Position numbers and translations under genes: made by a program
The notes under the pieces: generated by a model
Told to the model about the DNA's origin: nothing
Seen by the model: only the letters and a program-made list of their open reading frames with translations
Database searches by the model: none
Part shown: in pieces, positions 5,628 through 7,776 of the stretch
How positions within the stretch are numbered: the stretch's first letter is position 1
How the letters are laid out: each line of letters opens with the position of its first letter
DNA from: Deltaproteobacteria bacterium
Lineage (GTDB): Bacteria > Desulfobacterota_B > Binatia > UBA9968
NCBI GenBank assembly: GCA_030620935.1
Contig: JAUXIP010000085.1
Span: 1 to 7,776, forward strand
DNA: 7,776 bases
Direction of reading: 5' to 3'

Positions 5628-6899
5628 ATGAAAGCTGCTCGTAAAACAACCAACGCGAATGATTGTGGCAGAGGTCAAACTTCGCTGGATGTGAAAAAGA
5701 TCCGGGAGGATTTTCCCATCTTGCAACAGCGGGTCCAAGGCAAACCGCTTGTCTACTTGGACAATGCGGCGACCAGCCAAAAGCCCCAGGTCGTGATCGA
5801 TACCATAAACCGCTACTATACAACCGACAACTCCAATATCCATCGTGGTGTCCACTCATTGAGCGAGCGGGCGACGCAGGCTTATGAGGATGCGCGGGGT
5901 CGGGTGCGAGAGTTTATCAACGCGGGGGATGACCAGGAGGTTATCTTTGTTCGAGGGACGACGGAGGGAATCAATCTCGTCGCGCAGAGCTACGGCCGGA
6001 CGTTTATCAAAGAAGGTGACGAGATTGTTATCTCGGCGATGGAGCATCACTCCAACATTGTGCCCTGGCAGCTCCTATGTGAGCAGACTCGGGCTCGACT
6101 GCGGGTGATTCCCATCAACCACGAGGGAGAATTGCTGTTCCATGAATATGAAAACTTGTTGAACGAGAGAACGAAGTTGGTCGCGGTTACCCATGTGTCC
6201 AATGCCCTCGGCAGCATCAATCCGATCAAGGAGATTATTGATACGGCTCATCGCCGTGATATTCCGGTCCTGATCGATGGGGCGCAGGCAGTGCCTCATA
6301 TGAAGATCGACGTTCGGGATCTGGGGTGCGATTTTTACGCGTTCTCCGGCCACAAGTTGTTCGGCCCTACCGGCATCGGCGTCCTCTACGGAAAGACGAA
6401 CCTGCTCGACGCTATGCCTCCTTATCAGGGGGGCGGTGATATGATCAGCCTGGTCACCTTCGAAAAGACTCACTACAATGTTCTTCCGTATAAATTCGAA
6501 GCCGGGACCGCGAACATCGCGGGTGTCATCGGGCTGGGAACGGCGGTAGACTATGTCGAAGGAATCGGCTTGGAAGCGGTGGCCGCTTATGAGCAGGATC
6601 TCCTGGCCTATGCGACGGAGGCTGTTTCCGCCATATCGTGCCTGAGGATTATCGGGACGGCAAAGGAGAAAGCGAGCGTGTTGTCTTTTGTTATCGATGG
6701 CATTCACCCGCATGATGTGGGGACGATCTTAGATCAAGAGGGTATCGCGGTTCGCGCAGGCCATCACTGTGCCATGCCGGTGATGCAGCGCTTCGGTGTG
6801 CCCGCCACGACCAGGGCGTCTCTGGCCTTCTATAACACCGAGGAGGAAGTAGATGCGCTCGTAAAAGGCATCCATCAGGCGATTAAGGTGCTCGGGTAA
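5628..6899 (+). CDS. sufS: SufS, group II cysteine desulfurase
   Basis: This PLP-dependent enzyme removes sulfur from L-cysteine, releasing alanine and leaving a persulfide for cluster assembly. Numbered from ATG 5628 (423 residues), the PLP lysine is Lys243 in FSGHKLFGPTG, Asp217 lies in LIDGAQAV, His140 in MEHHSN stacks on the cofactor, and catalytic Cys381 sits in RAGHHCAMP, the short-loop arrangement of the SufS group rather than IscS. An N-terminal stretch of about 20 residues precedes the conserved DFPILQQ region. An adjacent GTG (5625) would add one residue; ATG is preferred because AGGGGAG (5617-5623) is then 4 nt away. The stop codon shares a base with the sufU start, so translation is probably coupled, which fits sulfur transfer from SufS to SufU. 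Confidence 0.97.
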   Translation: MKAARKTTNANDCGRGQTSLDVKKIREDFPILQQRVQGKPLVYLDNAATSQKPQVVIDTINRYYTTDNSNIHRGVHSLSERATQAYEDARGRVREFINAGDDQEVIFVRGTTEGINLVAQSYGRTFIKEGDEIVISAMEHHSNIVPWQLLCEQTRARLRVIPINHEGELLFHEYENLLNERTKLVAVTHVSNALGSINPIKEIIDTAHRRDIPVLIDGAQAVPHMKIDVRDLGCDFYAFSGHKLFGPTGIGVLYGKTNLLDAMPPYQGGGDMISLVTFEKTHYNVLPYKFEAGTANIAGVIGLGTAVDYVEGIGLEAVAAYEQDLLAYATEAVSAISCLRIIGTAKEKASVLSFVIDGIHPHDVGTILDQEGIAVRAGHHCAMPVMQRFGVPATTRASLAFYNTEEEVDALVKGIHQAIKVLG

Positions 6900-7351
6900 T
6901 GTCGCAGCTGAGCGAACTCTATCAGGAGGTTATTCTTGACCACAACAAGAGCCCGCGCAACTTCCGCAAGCTGGAAGGGGCGAACCGGACTGCAGAGGGT
7001 TACAACCCGCTTTGCGGCGATCAAATCACGCTGTATGTTCAACTGGAAGGCGGCGTGATTAAGGACATCAGCTTTCAAGGATCGGGGTGTGCCATTTCCA
7101 AGGCATCGGCTTCAATGATGACATCGAGCTTAAAAGGAAAGACGGAAGACGAGGCGAAAATTTTCTTCGAGAAGGTCCATAAAATGCTGACGGAGGAGCG
7201 AGGCGCCGGCGACGACTTGCAAGAGCTGGGAAAACTTTCAATTTTGTCGGGCGTATGCAATTTTCCCAGTCGCGTCAAGTGCGCCAGCCTGTCCTGGCAT
7301 ACGCTTCAGGCCGCATTGAAAGGAGAGGAAAACGTCGCATCTACGGAGTAA
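6899..7351 (+). CDS. sufU: SufU, sulfur acceptor / scaffold-like protein
   Basis: This is an IscU/NifU-like protein of 150 residues that receives sulfur from SufS and relays it to the scaffold; in Firmicutes it is a zinc protein. Metal-site residues are Cys39 and Asp41 (NPLCGD), Cys64 (GSGCAIS) and Cys128 (RVKCASLSW). The stretch between Cys64 and Cys128 (EERGAGDDLQELGKLSILSGVCNFP) is longer than in IscU, as expected for SufU, and the IscU LPPVK motif is absent. Cys120 is an extra cysteine in this region. The start overlaps the sufS stop in TAATG. It ends 39 nt before sufT. Confidence 0.95.
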   Translation: MSQLSELYQEVILDHNKSPRNFRKLEGANRTAEGYNPLCGDQITLYVQLEGGVIKDISFQGSGCAISKASASMMTSSLKGKTEDEAKIFFEKVHKMLTEERGAGDDLQELGKLSILSGVCNFPSRVKCASLSWHTLQAALKGEENVASTE

Positions 7352-7375
7352 GCGGCGGGGGCATAAAACCTTCGT

Positions 7376-7384
7376 AGGAGGTGA
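7376..7384 (+). promoter_or_regulatory. Strong Shine-Dalgarno of sufT
   Basis: AGGAGGTGA is an almost complete anti-16S match, 6 nt before the ATG at 7391. It is the strongest ribosome site in the operon and fixes the sufT start; the other suf genes rely on coupling or weaker sites. Confidence 0.85.
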
Positions 7385-7390
7385 GAGACT

Positions 7391-7776
7391 ATGCCAAGCG
7401 ACCAGCCCATAAAACTTAGCCGTGATTGTGAAGCGATTCTTGTTCCCAGCGGAGAGAAGCTCAGGCTTCAAGCGGGCAGCCAGGTTTGGCTAACGCAGTC
7501 ACTCGGCGGCAGTTATACGATCATGACGGATCGAGGAGATATGGCGCGCATCGCCGGGGAGAATGCGGATGCCTTGGGTCTGGAAAGTAAGGCGGGAAGA
7601 GCTTCGGCTGCGGCGGAACAGGCCGACGATATCGAGAAGTTGGTGTGGGATCAACTTAAGACCTGCTTTGACCCTGAGATCCCGGTCAATATCGTTGACC
7701 TGGGTCTTATTTATCGTTGTAGCGTTGTTTCGCTCCCTGAGGGTGGTAGCAGGGCCGAGATTCAATTCACCTTGAC
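7391..7776 (+). CDS. sufT: SufT, DUF59/MIP18-domain Fe-S assembly factor (3' end missing)
   Basis: The frame is open to the window end (128 codons seen), so the C-terminus is missing. The N-terminal part contains VWLTQSLGGSYTIMTDRG (about 32-49), typical of the SufT family. A short Ala/Glu-rich linker follows (about 66-80), then the MIP18/DUF59 domain beginning IEKLVWDQLKTCFDPEIP with NIVDLGLIY (about 81-108). SufT-type proteins help mature Fe-S proteins and commonly close suf operons; the exact biochemical step is not settled. SufT proteins are usually about 170-180 residues, so roughly 50 residues should lie outside. The start is fixed by AGGAGGTGA 6 nt upstream. Confidence 0.92.
   Translation, partial: MPSDQPIKLSRDCEAILVPSGEKLRLQAGSQVWLTQSLGGSYTIMTDRGDMARIAGENADALGLESKAGRASAAAEQADDIEKLVWDQLKTCFDPEIPVNIVDLGLIYRCSVVSLPEGGSRAEIQFTL

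Overview
The window comes from an uncultured-looking bacterium of moderate-to-high GC with SUF-type Fe-S assembly (SufU and SufT present) and coenzyme F420 chemistry. A stand-alone CofH, rather than the actinobacterial CofG-CofH fusion FbiC, fits F420-making Gram-negative or candidate-phylum bacteria. Examples would be NC10/Methylomirabilota, Desulfobacterota-like or Binatota groups. That placement is inference; nothing here fixes the phylum.

Layout. The left part is on the minus strand. From right to left it holds def (peptide deformylase, 1756-2301), a gap carrying a compact multi-hairpin repeat (1651-1754), and cofH (171-1496). At the left edge is a well-formed leftward promoter whose -10 box sits in the middle of a perfect palindrome (68-104); it would serve a gene outside the window. 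Positions 2302-2990 carry no believable protein. They hold a long imperfect palindrome of about 180 bp (2561-2740), a REP-like palindrome (2779-2813) and, at the right end, the promoter and operator of the next operon.

The right part is one plus-strand operon: an Rrf2-family Fe-S-type regulator, sufC, sufD, sufS, sufU and the start of sufT, which runs off the window. Spacing is tight: rrf2 overlaps sufC by 35 nt, sufC-sufD are 17 nt apart, sufD-sufS 9 nt, sufS and sufU share one base, and sufU-sufT are 39 nt apart. SufS takes sulfur from cysteine, SufU accepts and relays it, SufC (ATPase) and SufD belong to the scaffold complex, and SufT is an accessory maturation factor. The Rrf2 protein probably senses cluster status and represses its own operon through an inverted repeat (GAC-N7-GTC core, AT-rich arms) that fills the promoter spacer and -10 box.

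The main oddities are the absence of sufB from an otherwise complete suf operon, the regulator's non-IscR cysteine spacing, and three structured intergenic elements with strong internal symmetry. I found no phage genes, transposase, CRISPR array, tRNA or rRNA, and no clear new multi-gene system.
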